From Halobacillus sp. A5 (GTDB taxonomy: Bacteria > Bacillota > Bacilli > Bacillales > Halobacillaceae): a DNA stretch of 64,000 nt. Below, piece after piece: positions 35,416 to 44,273 of the stretch. Made by a program: the position numbers and the translations under genes. The stretch lies in assembly GCF_024189315.1 (NCBI RefSeq), contig NZ_JAIZEO010000006.1:1-64000 (forward strand). Direction: 5' to 3'. The notes under the pieces are model-generated. The model saw only the letters and a program-made list of their open reading frames with translations. It ran no database searches and had not been told where the DNA came from. Numbering within the stretch: position 1 is the first letter of the stretch; every line of letters starts with the position of its first letter.

Positions 35416-36045
35416 ATGAAAAAATTCGAAAAGCCGGTTCAGTCGCTGGAAGAGCTGCGGCACACTCTCGGGACTCCAGGCCGGCTCGCTGAACATAAAG
35501 TCATTTCTCATTTAGATTCCTACTGCCGGCAGTTTATTGCGCACGCCCCATTTGCAGTTGTAAGCACGTCTGATTCAGCAGGTCATTGTGACAGTTCCCC
35601 CCGGGGTGATGCGCCTGGTTTTGCTTATATTTTAGACGAAAAGCATCTCGTGCTGCCTGAACGCATGGGAAACAAGCGTGCAGACTCGCTTCAGAACATT
35701 TTGGAGAATCCCCATATTGGACTGTTGTTCATGATTCCAGGACTTGAGGAAACGCTTCGCATCAATGGCCAGGCTGTGATCATTAAGGATGAGACCTTTA
35801 TGAACAGACTGGAATCCCAAGGTCACGTTCCTTCTGTCGGCATCGCCGTCTATGTGGAAGCATGTTTTATCCACTGTGCCAAAGCTTTAAAACGATCCCA
35901 TTTATGGTCACCTGAGAAATGGCCGGAGCTTTCTGACCTGCCTGCTCCTGCTAAAATGCTTGCGGCTCACTCACAGCTTAATGAAATGGATGAGAATCAG
36001 GTGCGGAAGTCGCTTCACAAAAGTTACACGAAACGAATGTATTAG
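35416..36045 (+). CDS. Pyridoxamine 5'-phosphate oxidase family flavoprotein
   Basis: A 209-residue FMN-binding split-barrel protein of the MSMEG_1061/PPOX type. Marks are FAVVSTSDSAGHCDSSPRGDAPGF, the ERMGNKRADSLQNILENPHIGLLF segment, and the C-terminal AKALKRSHLWSPEKWPE. It probably binds FMN or F420-like flavin; substrate unknown. AAAGGAGG lies upstream. Its stop codon overlaps, tail to tail, that of the following methyltransferase gene. Confidence 0.85.
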   Translation: MKKFEKPVQSLEELRHTLGTPGRLAEHKVISHLDSYCRQFIAHAPFAVVSTSDSAGHCDSSPRGDAPGFAYILDEKHLVLPERMGNKRADSLQNILENPHIGLLFMIPGLEETLRINGQAVIIKDETFMNRLESQGHVPSVGIAVYVEACFIHCAKALKRSHLWSPEKWPELSDLPAPAKMLAAHSQLNEMDENQVRKSLHKSYTKRMY

Positions 36046-36632
36046 CGCGTGGCTGCCACACACACTGTGTTATTAGGAGCAGTTGGTTTTATAAATGTTT
36101 CAATTTGAATGAAACCTGCCTTCTTTAGTAACGATGTTAACTGCCCGCCCAGCACTTCCGTAGTATCATTAGTCGCACCTTCTTCATGAGGACATAAAGT
36201 CAGCGCAATTCTTCCACCTTTATTCATGCAGGAATGAAGGAAAGTTAATGTATCGACTGGAGCCTCCCAGAATGTAATGTTATTAATGGCATATACTTTA
36301 TCAAGCTTCACATCAAACCTTTTAATAACTTGAGCCGGTCCATGAATGAGCAGGATCTGCTGCTCACGGCTTATCTTTTGGAGCTTGCGCAATGTCATTT
36401 CAACCATCGACTCTGAAGGATCTATTCCAATTAATGCCGTTCCGGGAGAATTGTCAGCTATTAAAGCAAGTCCACTTCCCGGACCAAATCCGATTTCCAT
36501 CACCGTATCGTCTTCCTCTATTTGTAAAAAAGACTGGGTCCACTGAATGAGCTCGTCATTTTCGAATTCCATAAAACGCCCTACAGCTTTTCCCAGCCAA
36601 CCTTTTGGCTTTTTAAACTGACCTTCTAACAT
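36042..36632 (-). CDS. Class I SAM-dependent methyltransferase
   Basis: A 196-residue Rossmann methyltransferase. The SAM motif I is VMEIGFGPGSGLAL, followed by the acidic GIDPSESM. It resembles small UbiE/PMT-like enzymes; substrate unknown. The start is ATG 36632, 8 nt after GGGAGG; a reading from 36698 has no such site. It overlaps the converging PPOX gene by 4 nt. Confidence 0.82.
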   Translation of the reverse strand: MLEGQFKKPKGWLGKAVGRFMEFENDELIQWTQSFLQIEEDDTVMEIGFGPGSGLALIADNSPGTALIGIDPSESMVEMTLRKLQKISREQQILLIHGPAQVIKRFDVKLDKVYAINNITFWEAPVDTLTFLHSCMNKGGRIALTLCPHEEGATNDTTEVLGGQLTSLLKKAGFIQIETFIKPTAPNNTVCVAATR

Positions 36633-36767
36633 TTTTTCAACCTCCCTTCTTATTTCTACCCTCTTTAAAACCGATTCACGCAGTTTTATTGTTTCCATTC
36701 CGTCTTATTAGTTTGTAAGATAGATAACAGTACCGTATTATTCAAACACCAAAGGAGGCTGAACCTT

Positions 36768-38002
36768 TTGAAAATCATGAAGTTCACTCTCCTTCTATTA
36801 TTCTGTCTGATTCTATCCGCCTGCACTCAATCAGATGCTCCCCCTTCTTTAGATGAAATAAAAGACAAGGACTGGGACTCTATTAAAGAAGAAGCCGATG
36901 GTTCTGAAGTGCGTCTTTACATGTGGGGAGGAGATGAAGGGATTAACGAATACATAGATGAGTGGCTTATCCCGCGTTTAAAAGAAAAATACAACCTGAC
37001 TTTAGAACGTGTTCCTATGGATACGGAAGAAATCCTGCAGAAGCTGCAAACAGAGCAGCAGGCCGGTAAAAACACAGGGACAATTGATATCATCTGGCTG
37101 AACGGCGAGAATTTTAAGATGCCAAGGAGAATGAATTGCTTGCTGGATCTTTTACCGGAAAACTGCCCAGCTTCAATGAATATTACGATGAGACAGACCC
37201 CGCGATTACCACCGATTTCGGAACGGAGGTAGAAGGTCTTGAGGCACCGTGGGGACAAGTACAATTTGTCTTTCATTATGATGAAGAGAAAATCGACACC
37301 CCTCCCGCTACCTTTGATGAGTTAAAGCAGTGGCTGCAAGAAAACCCGCAGCAGTTCACTTATCCTGCGGCTGATGAATTTACGGGTAATGCTTTTTTAA
37401 GACAGCTTCTGTATGCAAAAGCAGACCAACCCTCAGATATTTATAATCAAGCTTTTGAGGAAAAGAAGGTCAGCGGCCCCGCAAACGACATGTGGGACTA
37501 TTTAAATGACATTCAACCTGATTTATGGCGGTCCGGCGAGCACTACCCAAACAGTTTAGAAGAGCTGGATCAGCTGTATAGACAAGGAGAAGTAGCGATG
37601 ACTATGGGTTACAACGAAGCGCGGGCAGAATCGTTAATTGAAGACGGAGTTTTTCCTGAAAGTACAAAATCATTTGTGATGGAACCAGGTTCGCTCGGAA
37701 ACACTCACTTTCTCTCTATCCCTTTTAACAGCCCTGACAAGTCAGGGGCGCTCGTCGCTATTAATGATATGCTGTCACCAGAAGCTCAACTAGAGAAGCA
37801 GAAGCCCGGCGTCTGGGGAGAGAGCTCTCCCATTAGCTTTGAGAAGTTAAATGATGCACAAAAAGAACAATTTGAGAGTGTCGACCGCGGAAGCAGCGTC
37901 CTGGACGAGGAGAAGCTCGAGAACACATTCATGCCTGAAGGTGACCTTGAATACGTGGATTGGCTAGAGGACGAATGGATTAATGAGATTGCACAGAATT
38001 AA
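36768..38002 (+). pseudogene. YnjB-like ABC substrate-binding lipoprotein, frameshifted
   Basis: Two overlapping readings together make one extracellular solute-binding protein of about 411 residues. The first part (TTG 36768 after AAAGGAGG) has a signal peptide with lipobox LSAC and runs to NGENFK at about 37118. The second continues from AKENELLAGSFTGKLPSFNEYYDE in another frame to 38002. One base is missing near 37119-37121 (AAGATGCCAAG; an extra G would restore the frame). This is either a sequencing error or a recent inactivation, as all downstream genes are intact. The last bases overlap the first permease gene. Confidence 0.8.
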
Positions 38003-38840
38003 ACCGTGGATCCTGCTGTTCCCTGCTTTGCTTTTTCTCCTATTGCCTGCGTATGGACTGTGGTCTGCAGCCTCGGCAAGTGTAAGCAGTACAGACGGTA
38101 TTACTTTTTTACATTACCGTGAGCTTCTTACCTCCGAGCGTTTTCTTCATTCACTGTGGTTCAGTGTGCGCACGGCATGGACAGCATCGATGGCATCTAT
38201 CATTATCGGCATTTTAATTACCCGCAGCTTTGCCCGCTATTTAACGGAAATACTTCCGAGACTTGCTGTGTGGCTGCCCATGCTCTTTCCCCACCTTGTT
38301 TTTGGCTATATCGTGATCCTTTTATTTTCAGAAACAGGGCTGCTTTACGAGTTGTTATCTACTCTTTGTTTTATAGGAGGAGCGGATCAATTTCCTATTC
38401 TTACCCGCGATGACTATGGAGTTGGAATCATCCTTACGTATATTGGAAAAGAAGTACCGTTTGTGATTCTGATGTTATATCCAGTTTATCAAGCCCTTCC
38501 TCAATTTTACTTTGACGTTGTCAAAACATTGGGCGGAGGACGTTATCAGCAGTTTAAAACTGTGGAGTGGCCGCAAATTTCTACAGTAGTTATGGAAACT
38601 TTTATCATCTTGTTCGCTTTCACGCTGACAGCTTACGAAGTGCCGGCCATGTTAGGAACAAATTTCCCTGAAATGGTCTCTGTTTTAAGCTACGATTGGT
38701 TCTACAGCGGGAGTTTTGAGGACCGCCCACTGGCTTTCTCAGCTATGGTCATGACCAGCTTTTTGCTTTTCCTCCTATCATTGTCAAGCTATTTATACGT
38801 GAACCGAAAAAGAATGCGAGCATTGAGAGGAAGGCTGTAA
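37983..38840 (+). CDS. ABC transporter permease (YnjC-like, first half)
   Basis: A 285-residue permease with about six transmembrane segments and the binding-protein-dependent EAA-type loop (DVVKTLGGGRYQQFKTVEWPQI). It overlaps the binding-protein gene and abuts the second permease (TAA/ATG adjacent). Together the two equal the double-length YnjC of E. coli. Substrate unknown. Confidence 0.85.
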   Translation: MRLHRIKPWILLFPALLFLLLPAYGLWSAASASVSSTDGITFLHYRELLTSERFLHSLWFSVRTAWTASMASIIIGILITRSFARYLTEILPRLAVWLPMLFPHLVFGYIVILLFSETGLLYELLSTLCFIGGADQFPILTRDDYGVGIILTYIGKEVPFVILMLYPVYQALPQFYFDVVKTLGGGRYQQFKTVEWPQISTVVMETFIILFAFTLTAYEVPAMLGTNFPEMVSVLSYDWFYSGSFEDRPLAFSAMVMTSFLLFLLSLSSYLYVNRKRMRALRGRL

Positions 38841-39632
38841 ATGAGACCTAAACTATATTTCCGCCTCATCACCGCTCTCTTTTTCATCTTTCCTATCGTT
38901 CTGTTGCTGCTGCAAAGCATAACAACACCATGGCGGACCCGGGAAGGCATAAACATACAGTTGGAGAGTTTTACAGTCCTCTGGTCTGATCCAAACTTAT
39001 GGACAGCTACCGTATGGTCTATCATTATTGGAGCCGTAGTACTTTTGTTTAATTTATTCATTGGCTTGACAGCCGGTAAAGCGTTAGCCTTCTATTCTTT
39101 TAAAGGGAGATCCCTCATAGAAGCACTGCTCTTATCACCGCTGCTTATTCCTTTATTAGCGGTGGCAATCGGTCTGCATTTGTTCATGATCAGGCTGGAC
39201 CTGGCTGATACATGGTTAGGTGTCGCGCTCGTCCATTTGGTTCCTACTGTTCCTTACACTATAAAAATTTTCCACCATGCTTACAGCCAGATAGGAAGGC
39301 CTTTACTGGAACAGGCAGAGAACCTCGGAGCAAGTGTAAGCCATCAGTTTTTTACTGTGGAACTGCCCTTATTAAAAAACGCCATACGCAGCGTAACTTT
39401 CTTAACGATCGTTATCAGCTTAAGTCAATATGCGATTACAGCCATTATTGGCGGCGGCAGTGTCATTACAATGCCTATGATATTCTTTCCGTTTCTGAAC
39501 TCAGCTAACCCGCCGCTGATGGCTGCGTTATCCATTTGGTTCGCTGTCCCGCCCCTTGTGATGTATATTGCAGTGGAAGCACTATTATCATTAGCTCCAT
39601 ATTCACCTACATTCTGGAGGAATCGTACATGA
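38841..39632 (+). CDS. ABC transporter permease (YnjC-like, second half)
   Basis: A 263-residue permease with six transmembrane segments and an EAA loop (LEQAENLGASVSHQFFTVELPLL). It follows the first permease without a gap and overlaps the ATPase gene by 4 nt (ATGA). Confidence 0.85.
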   Translation: MRPKLYFRLITALFFIFPIVLLLLQSITTPWRTREGINIQLESFTVLWSDPNLWTATVWSIIIGAVVLLFNLFIGLTAGKALAFYSFKGRSLIEALLLSPLLIPLLAVAIGLHLFMIRLDLADTWLGVALVHLVPTVPYTIKIFHHAYSQIGRPLLEQAENLGASVSHQFFTVELPLLKNAIRSVTFLTIVISLSQYAITAIIGGGSVITMPMIFFPFLNSANPPLMAALSIWFAVPPLVMYIAVEALLSLAPYSPTFWRNRT

Positions 39633-40597
39633 GTACAGCCATTGAAGTGAAAAATTTGTCTAAAGCATATGGGAAGGAAACGATTATCAATCAGTTAAGC
39701 TTCAAACTCAACTATGAAGAAAAATGGAGCATTGTCGGCCCTTCGGGAGGTGGAAAAACAACCTTGCTGCGCATTTTGGCAGGGCTGGACCAACCTTCCT
39801 CCGGAACAATTAAAGTAGATGGCGAGTCCGTCATTGGCATAGATGCCCGAAAGCGAAAAGTCGGACTCGTCTTCCAGCAGCCTTTGCTATTCCCGCACAT
39901 GACCGTCGAAGAAAATATCACTTACGGTGCAAGGCTGTCAGGAACTTTTTCTAAGACGAAAACAAATGATTTGCTCGAAGCTGTGAGTTTAACAAAATCG
40001 CGGACTAGCTTTCCTTCTGAACTTTCAGGCGGCCAGCAGCAGCGTACAGCCTTAGCAAGAGCTCTTGCAGCAGAACCTAAAATCCTGCTGCTCGATGAAC
40101 CGTTTAGCAGCCTGGACCCCGCTTTACGCCAGGAGCTGCGGTACTGGGTAAGAAGGCTGTTAGATGAACGGGAAATAACGTCCATCTTCGTCACCCATGA
40201 CCGTGAGGAAGCGATGATTATGGGGGATAAAATTGGTATCTTTCACAATGGGGAATTCCAGCAGACCGCCTCCGCTGAGACTATATTGGATTTCCCGGCC
40301 AATCCTTTTGTCGTTCAATTCTTTAATAATCATATCCTGATCAATGATAACAGCTATGCTCCCTTAAGCAGGATCACTCTTTTTGAAACAGACGACCCGT
40401 CTGTAGTGATTAAAGCTGAACTCCTGCACACCACGATCTCATACGGAGAAAGAATTGCCCATGTTTATATTAAGGAACAGGATAAACGGTTATCACTGCG
40501 GCTGCCTCTTCAATTTAATCAGAAGAATTATATAAACCTGTTTGTACCTAAGGAGCACATCCACTCATTTCCACTTTCACAGCAGGGCTTAGAATAA
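39629..40597 (+). CDS. ABC transporter ATP-binding protein (YnjD-like)
   Basis: A 322-residue ATPase with Walker A GPSGGGKTT (about 36-44), signature LSGGQQQRTALARAL, Walker B ILLLDEP, and the switch histidine in VTHDREEA. A C-terminal extension (about 235-322) resembles the TOBE-type regulatory domain of importer ATPases. The start is ATG 39629, 8 nt after GGAGG; longer readings start inside the permease gene. It drives the importer encoded upstream. Confidence 0.9.
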   Translation: MSTAIEVKNLSKAYGKETIINQLSFKLNYEEKWSIVGPSGGGKTTLLRILAGLDQPSSGTIKVDGESVIGIDARKRKVGLVFQQPLLFPHMTVEENITYGARLSGTFSKTKTNDLLEAVSLTKSRTSFPSELSGGQQQRTALARALAAEPKILLLDEPFSSLDPALRQELRYWVRRLLDEREITSIFVTHDREEAMIMGDKIGIFHNGEFQQTASAETILDFPANPFVVQFFNNHILINDNSYAPLSRITLFETDDPSVVIKAELLHTTISYGERIAHVYIKEQDKRLSLRLPLQFNQKNYINLFVPKEHIHSFPLSQQGLE

Positions 40598-41241
40598 TGA
40601 ATAATAAATCGTTAATACGTGCACTTCTTTTTCTTACTGCCTTTATCCTTGCTGCCTGGCTCGTCAGACGGGAAATTGAGACCTCTCCACAAGAAATTCG
40701 AACTTACATTTTATCATTTGGCATGCTCGGCCCTTTACTCTTTATGGGTCTTTATACGATTGGACCGATCATCGCTTTTCCAACTTCAGTTTTGTCACTC
40801 GCCGCTGCTTTCGCTTACGGCATTTGGCCGGGAATGGGCTACATCATTATAGGAGCTGCGGGCGCCTCCATTACTGGATACATTTTGGGTCGTTTTTTCG
40901 GCGATTCGATTGTCCGATTTCAGCATTTTAAATGGGCAGACTGGTTGTACCGCCGCATGAATGAAAATGGATTTATGTATGTTCTTATCCTGCGGCTCAT
41001 ACCTGTAGTTGGCTTCGATATTCTAAGCTACGCAGCTGGATTAGCAAGGGTAAAGATCAGCTCTTATATTACCGCCACCGTGATTGGGATGCTCCCGGGA
41101 ACCTTTGCCTACAGTCTTGTTGGGAGCAGCCTGGCAAGTGGCGATCAAAGTTTAATTATTCTTGCGTTCACCATTTTTTTCGTCCTTCTTCTGCTTACTT
41201 TTCTCTTCCGAAGCAAAGTTAAACATTGGCTTACTCGTTAA
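40597..41241 (+). CDS. TVP38/TMEM64 (DedA-like, VTT domain) membrane protein
   Basis: A 214-residue membrane protein with a VTT/SNARE-associated domain. Family marks are GPLLFMGLYTIGPIIAFP and the re-entrant-loop RLIPVVGFDILSYAAGLARV segment. Relatives include E. coli YdjX and YdjZ, whose genes also sit beside ynjABCDE. Its start overlaps the ATPase stop by one base (TAATG), so it belongs to the operon. The transported molecule is unknown. Confidence 0.87.
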   Translation: MNNKSLIRALLFLTAFILAAWLVRREIETSPQEIRTYILSFGMLGPLLFMGLYTIGPIIAFPTSVLSLAAAFAYGIWPGMGYIIIGAAGASITGYILGRFFGDSIVRFQHFKWADWLYRRMNENGFMYVLILRLIPVVGFDILSYAAGLARVKISSYITATVIGMLPGTFAYSLVGSSLASGDQSLIILAFTIFFVLLLLTFLFRSKVKHWLTR

Positions 41242-41244
41242 AAA

Positions 41245-41345
41245 AGCTTGGATGCATGTACACAAGGGATCCCATAGTTCCTCCATTAGAATCTAGAGAA
41301 AAGGAACAGGAAAAGCGCCGCTTTTAAGCGGGGCGGGGGGAAAGT
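41245..41345. repeat. Partial copy of the long dispersed repeat
   Basis: Shares CATGTACACAAGGGATC, GTTCCTCCATTAGAATC, GAGAAAAGGAAC and the GC-rich palindrome GCGCCGCTTTTAAGCGGGGC with 34484-34600. Confidence 0.7.
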
Positions 41346-41437
41346 TTCCTCGGTCACGACAGGTCACGCCCGGCGCGACGTGTTCCTATTCCTATTTACG
41401 AAAAGCGCATTTTGGACCATCACAATAGCCCGGGCAC

Positions 41438-41545
41438 CTAATCTTCTTTCTCCATCTCCATTGATGATGCTTCCACTTCCGTTTGAACGAAGCGGCGCAC
41501 ATTCTTCTTAAGAAACTGAATATCTTCATCTAATGTAAAGTCCAT
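41438..41545 (-). pseudogene. Acyl-CoA dehydrogenase N-terminal remnant (35 codons)
   Basis: A short frame with AAAGGA 10 nt upstream of ATG 41545. It begins MDFTLDEDIQFLKKNVRRFV, very like the first helix of acyl-CoA dehydrogenases, and stops after 35 codons next to a repeat copy. I read it as the leftover 5' end of a lost gene; a genuine small protein is possible. Confidence 0.5.
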
Positions 41546-41572
41546 TCTAATCCCGTCCTTTTTTCGTAAATG

Positions 41573-41679
41573 CCATAATTTTGTCTATTTGCCCATAAAT
41601 TGAAATTATCGCCCATAATATTTAATTATCGCCCGTAAAATCGTGAAATGGCCCATAAACGGCGATAAACGCCCATAAA
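41573..41679. repeat. Six-unit tandem array with exact 20-bp period
   Basis: CCATAA (once CCGTAA) occurs at 41573, 41593, 41613, 41633, 41653 and 41673, each exactly 20 bp from the next. Most units read GCCCATAAA, with ATTATC in several spacers. The phase of about two helical turns puts all units on one DNA face. Confidence 0.8.
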
Positions 41680-41727
41680 CCGAGACCAGCTCACCTCACT
41701 TGATGATTTCTTCTTCTCTCACAAACT

Positions 41728-41764
41728 AAAAAAGCGTAACTTTCTGATAAAGGTACGCTTTCAT
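41728..41764 (-). terminator. Terminator of the SelD-type flavoprotein gene
   Basis: Minus-strand AAAGCGTA and TACGCTTT stem with inner TTT/AAA pairing and a T6 tail, overlapping the stop codon. Confidence 0.85.
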
Positions 41765-42843
41765 TTATATTTATTCATGAAATCTGTATCAATTTTATGT
41801 TTAAGCCTCCATGCCTGACGTCCGTATAAAGAGAAGCCGCCGTATAATAAAAAGCCCTTTTTATCTCCGGCTGATAATATATAAAGTGCATGTTTTTGAG
41901 GTTCATAGGTTTGCAAAGACTCATGGGTTAAATAAGCCCGAAGATTCCGGAATAAGACAGGGCCTTGTTTGACAGCATGCACACCACTTTTGTCCATGGA
42001 AGGATCCGATCGCAGGGTTACGCAGTCTCCTGCTCCGAAAATAAAGTCATATTCTGCAAATTGCAATGTCGGACGAATAAAGGCAAATCCTCTTTCATCA
42101 ACTGATATGGAGGAGTCTGTGAAAATTGGATCTCCAACCGGACCGCCGAGCCAAAGCACACCTGTGTGCCGAATTCGGTTATTTTCATTGGTGCTTATAT
42201 AATCTTCAAAAATATGGGTGACTTTTTCATGTTCCCACAGCAGAACACCGGCCTCTTCCAATACGGACCTTAACTTTCTAGCAGTTCGTCCGGGTGTTGA
42301 AGAGAGCACCGCTCTGGATGTAATGAGCTTAACCTGACCCTCAATACGGTGGTTATTCTTATACGTTTGAATGGACAAAGCAAGCTCACACCCTGCTGCT
42401 CCCCCGCCTACAATCAATGGAGTCGGTCTCTCTCTCAGATGGTTAATCTGTTCAACAAATTGATAGTTGGGCTTAACTGAACGAGCTATTGAAGCAGTGA
42501 AATCAGGCGGAATGCTTTTTGAACCGATGTCAAAGCTGATCAAGTCAAAAGGATAGACGGCTCCTCCCTCACAGAACAATTTCCTTCGTTCTGGAAAAAT
42601 ACGAACCGCTTTCTTGCGTACAAAGTTTATTTTACTTTTTTTAGTGAGTTCCCGCAGGTTGACACGAGTCTGTTCCTCCGAATATATTCCCTCGGCATAG
42701 CCGGAAAACATACCGGAATAATATTGGTAGTCAGATGGCGAAATTAAACATATCTCTACATTCTCGATGGGGTTATTTCTAAGCTGTCGGATCACTTCCA
42801 AATGAGCATGTCCTGCCCCGACTAACAATAATCGTTTCTTCAA
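41761..42843 (-). CDS. FAD-dependent pyridine nucleotide-disulfide oxidoreductase (SelD-associated type)
   Basis: A 360-residue flavoprotein. The N-terminal FAD motif LLVGAGHAHLEVIRQL, middle NAD motif PLIVGGGAAGCELAL and C-terminal FGAGDCVTLRSDP are clear. The AGHAHLEV start resembles NDH-2-like proteins that are fused to the N-terminus of selenide, water dikinase in some bacteria (TIGR03169-type, from memory). Here it stands alone without SelD. The start is TTG 42843 after GGGGGA. It converges on the Ynj-like operon. Confidence 0.75.
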   Translation of the reverse strand: MKKRLLLVGAGHAHLEVIRQLRNNPIENVEICLISPSDYQYYSGMFSGYAEGIYSEEQTRVNLRELTKKSKINFVRKKAVRIFPERRKLFCEGGAVYPFDLISFDIGSKSIPPDFTASIARSVKPNYQFVEQINHLRERPTPLIVGGGAAGCELALSIQTYKNNHRIEGQVKLITSRAVLSSTPGRTARKLRSVLEEAGVLLWEHEKVTHIFEDYISTNENNRIRHTGVLWLGGPVGDPIFTDSSISVDERGFAFIRPTLQFAEYDFIFGAGDCVTLRSDPSMDKSGVHAVKQGPVLFRNLRAYLTHESLQTYEPQKHALYILSAGDKKGFLLYGGFSLYGRQAWRLKHKIDTDFMNKYK

Positions 42844-42894
42844 CTCATATCCCCCTTAAAAAATTGGTTACAGCCGGTCAAGATCAAGAATGAT

Positions 42895-42930
42895 TTGAAA
42901 AACACCCGCATGTATACCATGCAGGTGTTC
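42895..42930 (-). terminator. Terminator of the thioredoxin-like gene
   Basis: Minus-strand AACACCTGCATGG and CATGCGGGTGTT stem followed by TTTC. It lies just after the stop at 42941. Confidence 0.8.
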
Positions 42931-42940
42931 CAGTGTGCTC

Positions 42941-43258
42941 CTACAGCCGGCCCTGCAGGAACTCTTGCACTTCTTCTGGAGTTTTAGCGTTGGCACTATG
43001 CAGATGCCCTGTTTTTTCTCCGTTCTGGAAAATGAGAATACTCGGAATTCCCATGACTTCATACTGCTCAGCGGCAGCAGGAATTTCGTCTCTGTTAACA
43101 TCGTACCAACTGTAATTCTTATATTCCTCCAAAATACCACCGATAAACATGTCCATACGGCGGCAGTCCGGGCACCAGTCAGCTTGAAATTTTACGATTA
43201 CAGGCTGACTGCTTTGAATGACTTTATTAAATTCATCCAGCGTGTGAATAGATTCCAT
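42941..43258 (-). CDS. Thioredoxin-like protein (CPDC active site)
   Basis: A 105-residue thioredoxin fold with active site WCPDC (C29 and C32) and the cis-proline loop MGIPSILIFQNG. It resembles YtpP-type thioredoxin-like proteins of Bacilli. Partner unknown. GGGGAAA lies upstream of the ATG. Confidence 0.88.
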   Translation of the reverse strand: MESIHTLDEFNKVIQSSQPVIVKFQADWCPDCRRMDMFIGGILEEYKNYSWYDVNRDEIPAAAEQYEVMGIPSILIFQNGEKTGHLHSANAKTPEEVQEFLQGRL

Positions 43259-43332
43259 CTTACAATTTCCCCTTTTTCAACGTAATCTATATTAATCATA
43301 AAGGAAAAAGGACCTGCTGTCTTATGATTGGC

Positions 43333-44148
43333 TCACTTGTATTCTACTCTTCCCAACGTCCAGGCAGCTGTAAGACCCACTATAAAAGTGAGGATGCTTA
43401 CCATCCACATCGTTCCACTTCCTGGAACTCCCGGGAATATGACAACAATCGAACCAATAACCAGTCCAATAATCAATGCAAACGTACCAGAGGTGTAGTT
43501 CTCTAGAAAGAATTTCACAACTTTGCTCATAATCACAATTCCAATAACAATACCAAGCCCGACCACAAGAATGATATCAAATCTAAAATTCGAAATCCCC
43601 GAAATGATCGTACTGTACATACCTATAATCAACAGTAGAAATGATCCGCTTATTCCCGGCAATATCATGGCACTGCTGGCCAGCCATCCAGAGAAAAACA
43701 ACCCAACATAAGAGGCAAAAGACAGATTTGTCATGGCGTCTCCTTCAGAAGTCTGGAAAATCGCCATAGATGCTACAAGCAAAGCTCCAATGAGAAGGAG
43801 TATATAATGTCTGCTTTCAAATCGGTGCTTTATATCTGCTTTATGAGTTAAATAAGGAATAACGCCGATAATTAATCCAAGGAAAAAAAATTGAGTCGGC
43901 CCGGGAAAATGTTCGAAGAGCCATTCTATTAACCTTGCTAATACGAGTACGGACGTGCCTATTCCTATACCAAGAGGAAGTAAAAAACGAAGATGCTTCT
44001 TCCACTCCCTGCTGAAAAAACCGTTAATGGCTTCGATTAACTGATCGTAAATTCCTAATACTACAGCGATTGTACCACCGCTGACGCCAGGTACTACATC
44101 ACTTGCTCCCATGATTATTCCACGGTAAATATTTTTCCACTTCCACAT
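43333..44148 (-). CDS. DUF368 / PopT-type polyprenyl-phosphate transporter
   Basis: A 271-residue membrane protein with about eight transmembrane segments. The twin DUF368 motifs are GASDVVPGVSGGTIAVVLGIYD (about 14-35) and SSAMILPGISGSFLLLIIG (about 157-175). DUF368 proteins were recently identified as undecaprenyl-phosphate translocases recycling the C55 lipid carrier. GGGTGAG precedes the ATG. Confidence 0.9.
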   Translation of the reverse strand: MWKWKNIYRGIIMGASDVVPGVSGGTIAVVLGIYDQLIEAINGFFSREWKKHLRFLLPLGIGIGTSVLVLARLIEWLFEHFPGPTQFFFLGLIIGVIPYLTHKADIKHRFESRHYILLLIGALLVASMAIFQTSEGDAMTNLSFASYVGLFFSGWLASSAMILPGISGSFLLLIIGMYSTIISGISNFRFDIILVVGLGIVIGIVIMSKVVKFFLENYTSGTFALIIGLVIGSIVVIFPGVPGSGTMWMVSILTFIVGLTAAWTLGRVEYK

Positions 44149-44223
44149 AAGTTAGTTCTCACCCTCCAGCGTAATCATCACTTTTTTATTTTATCAAAGT
44201 TTTACCAGATTAATAGCTTAACT

Positions 44224-44258
44224 TTAAAAAAGGACTGTAGACAATTTATATACAGTCC
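44224..44258 (-). terminator. Terminator after opuD
   Basis: Perfect GGACTGTA/TACAGTCC stem on the minus strand followed by T6. Confidence 0.9.
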
Positions 44259-44273
44259 CACCCTGCAAAATCA

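Noticed and set aside
41573-41679. CRISPR array
   Set aside because: The period is only 20 bp, the conserved part about 9 bp, spacers are not unique 30-40-mers, and no cas gene is near.
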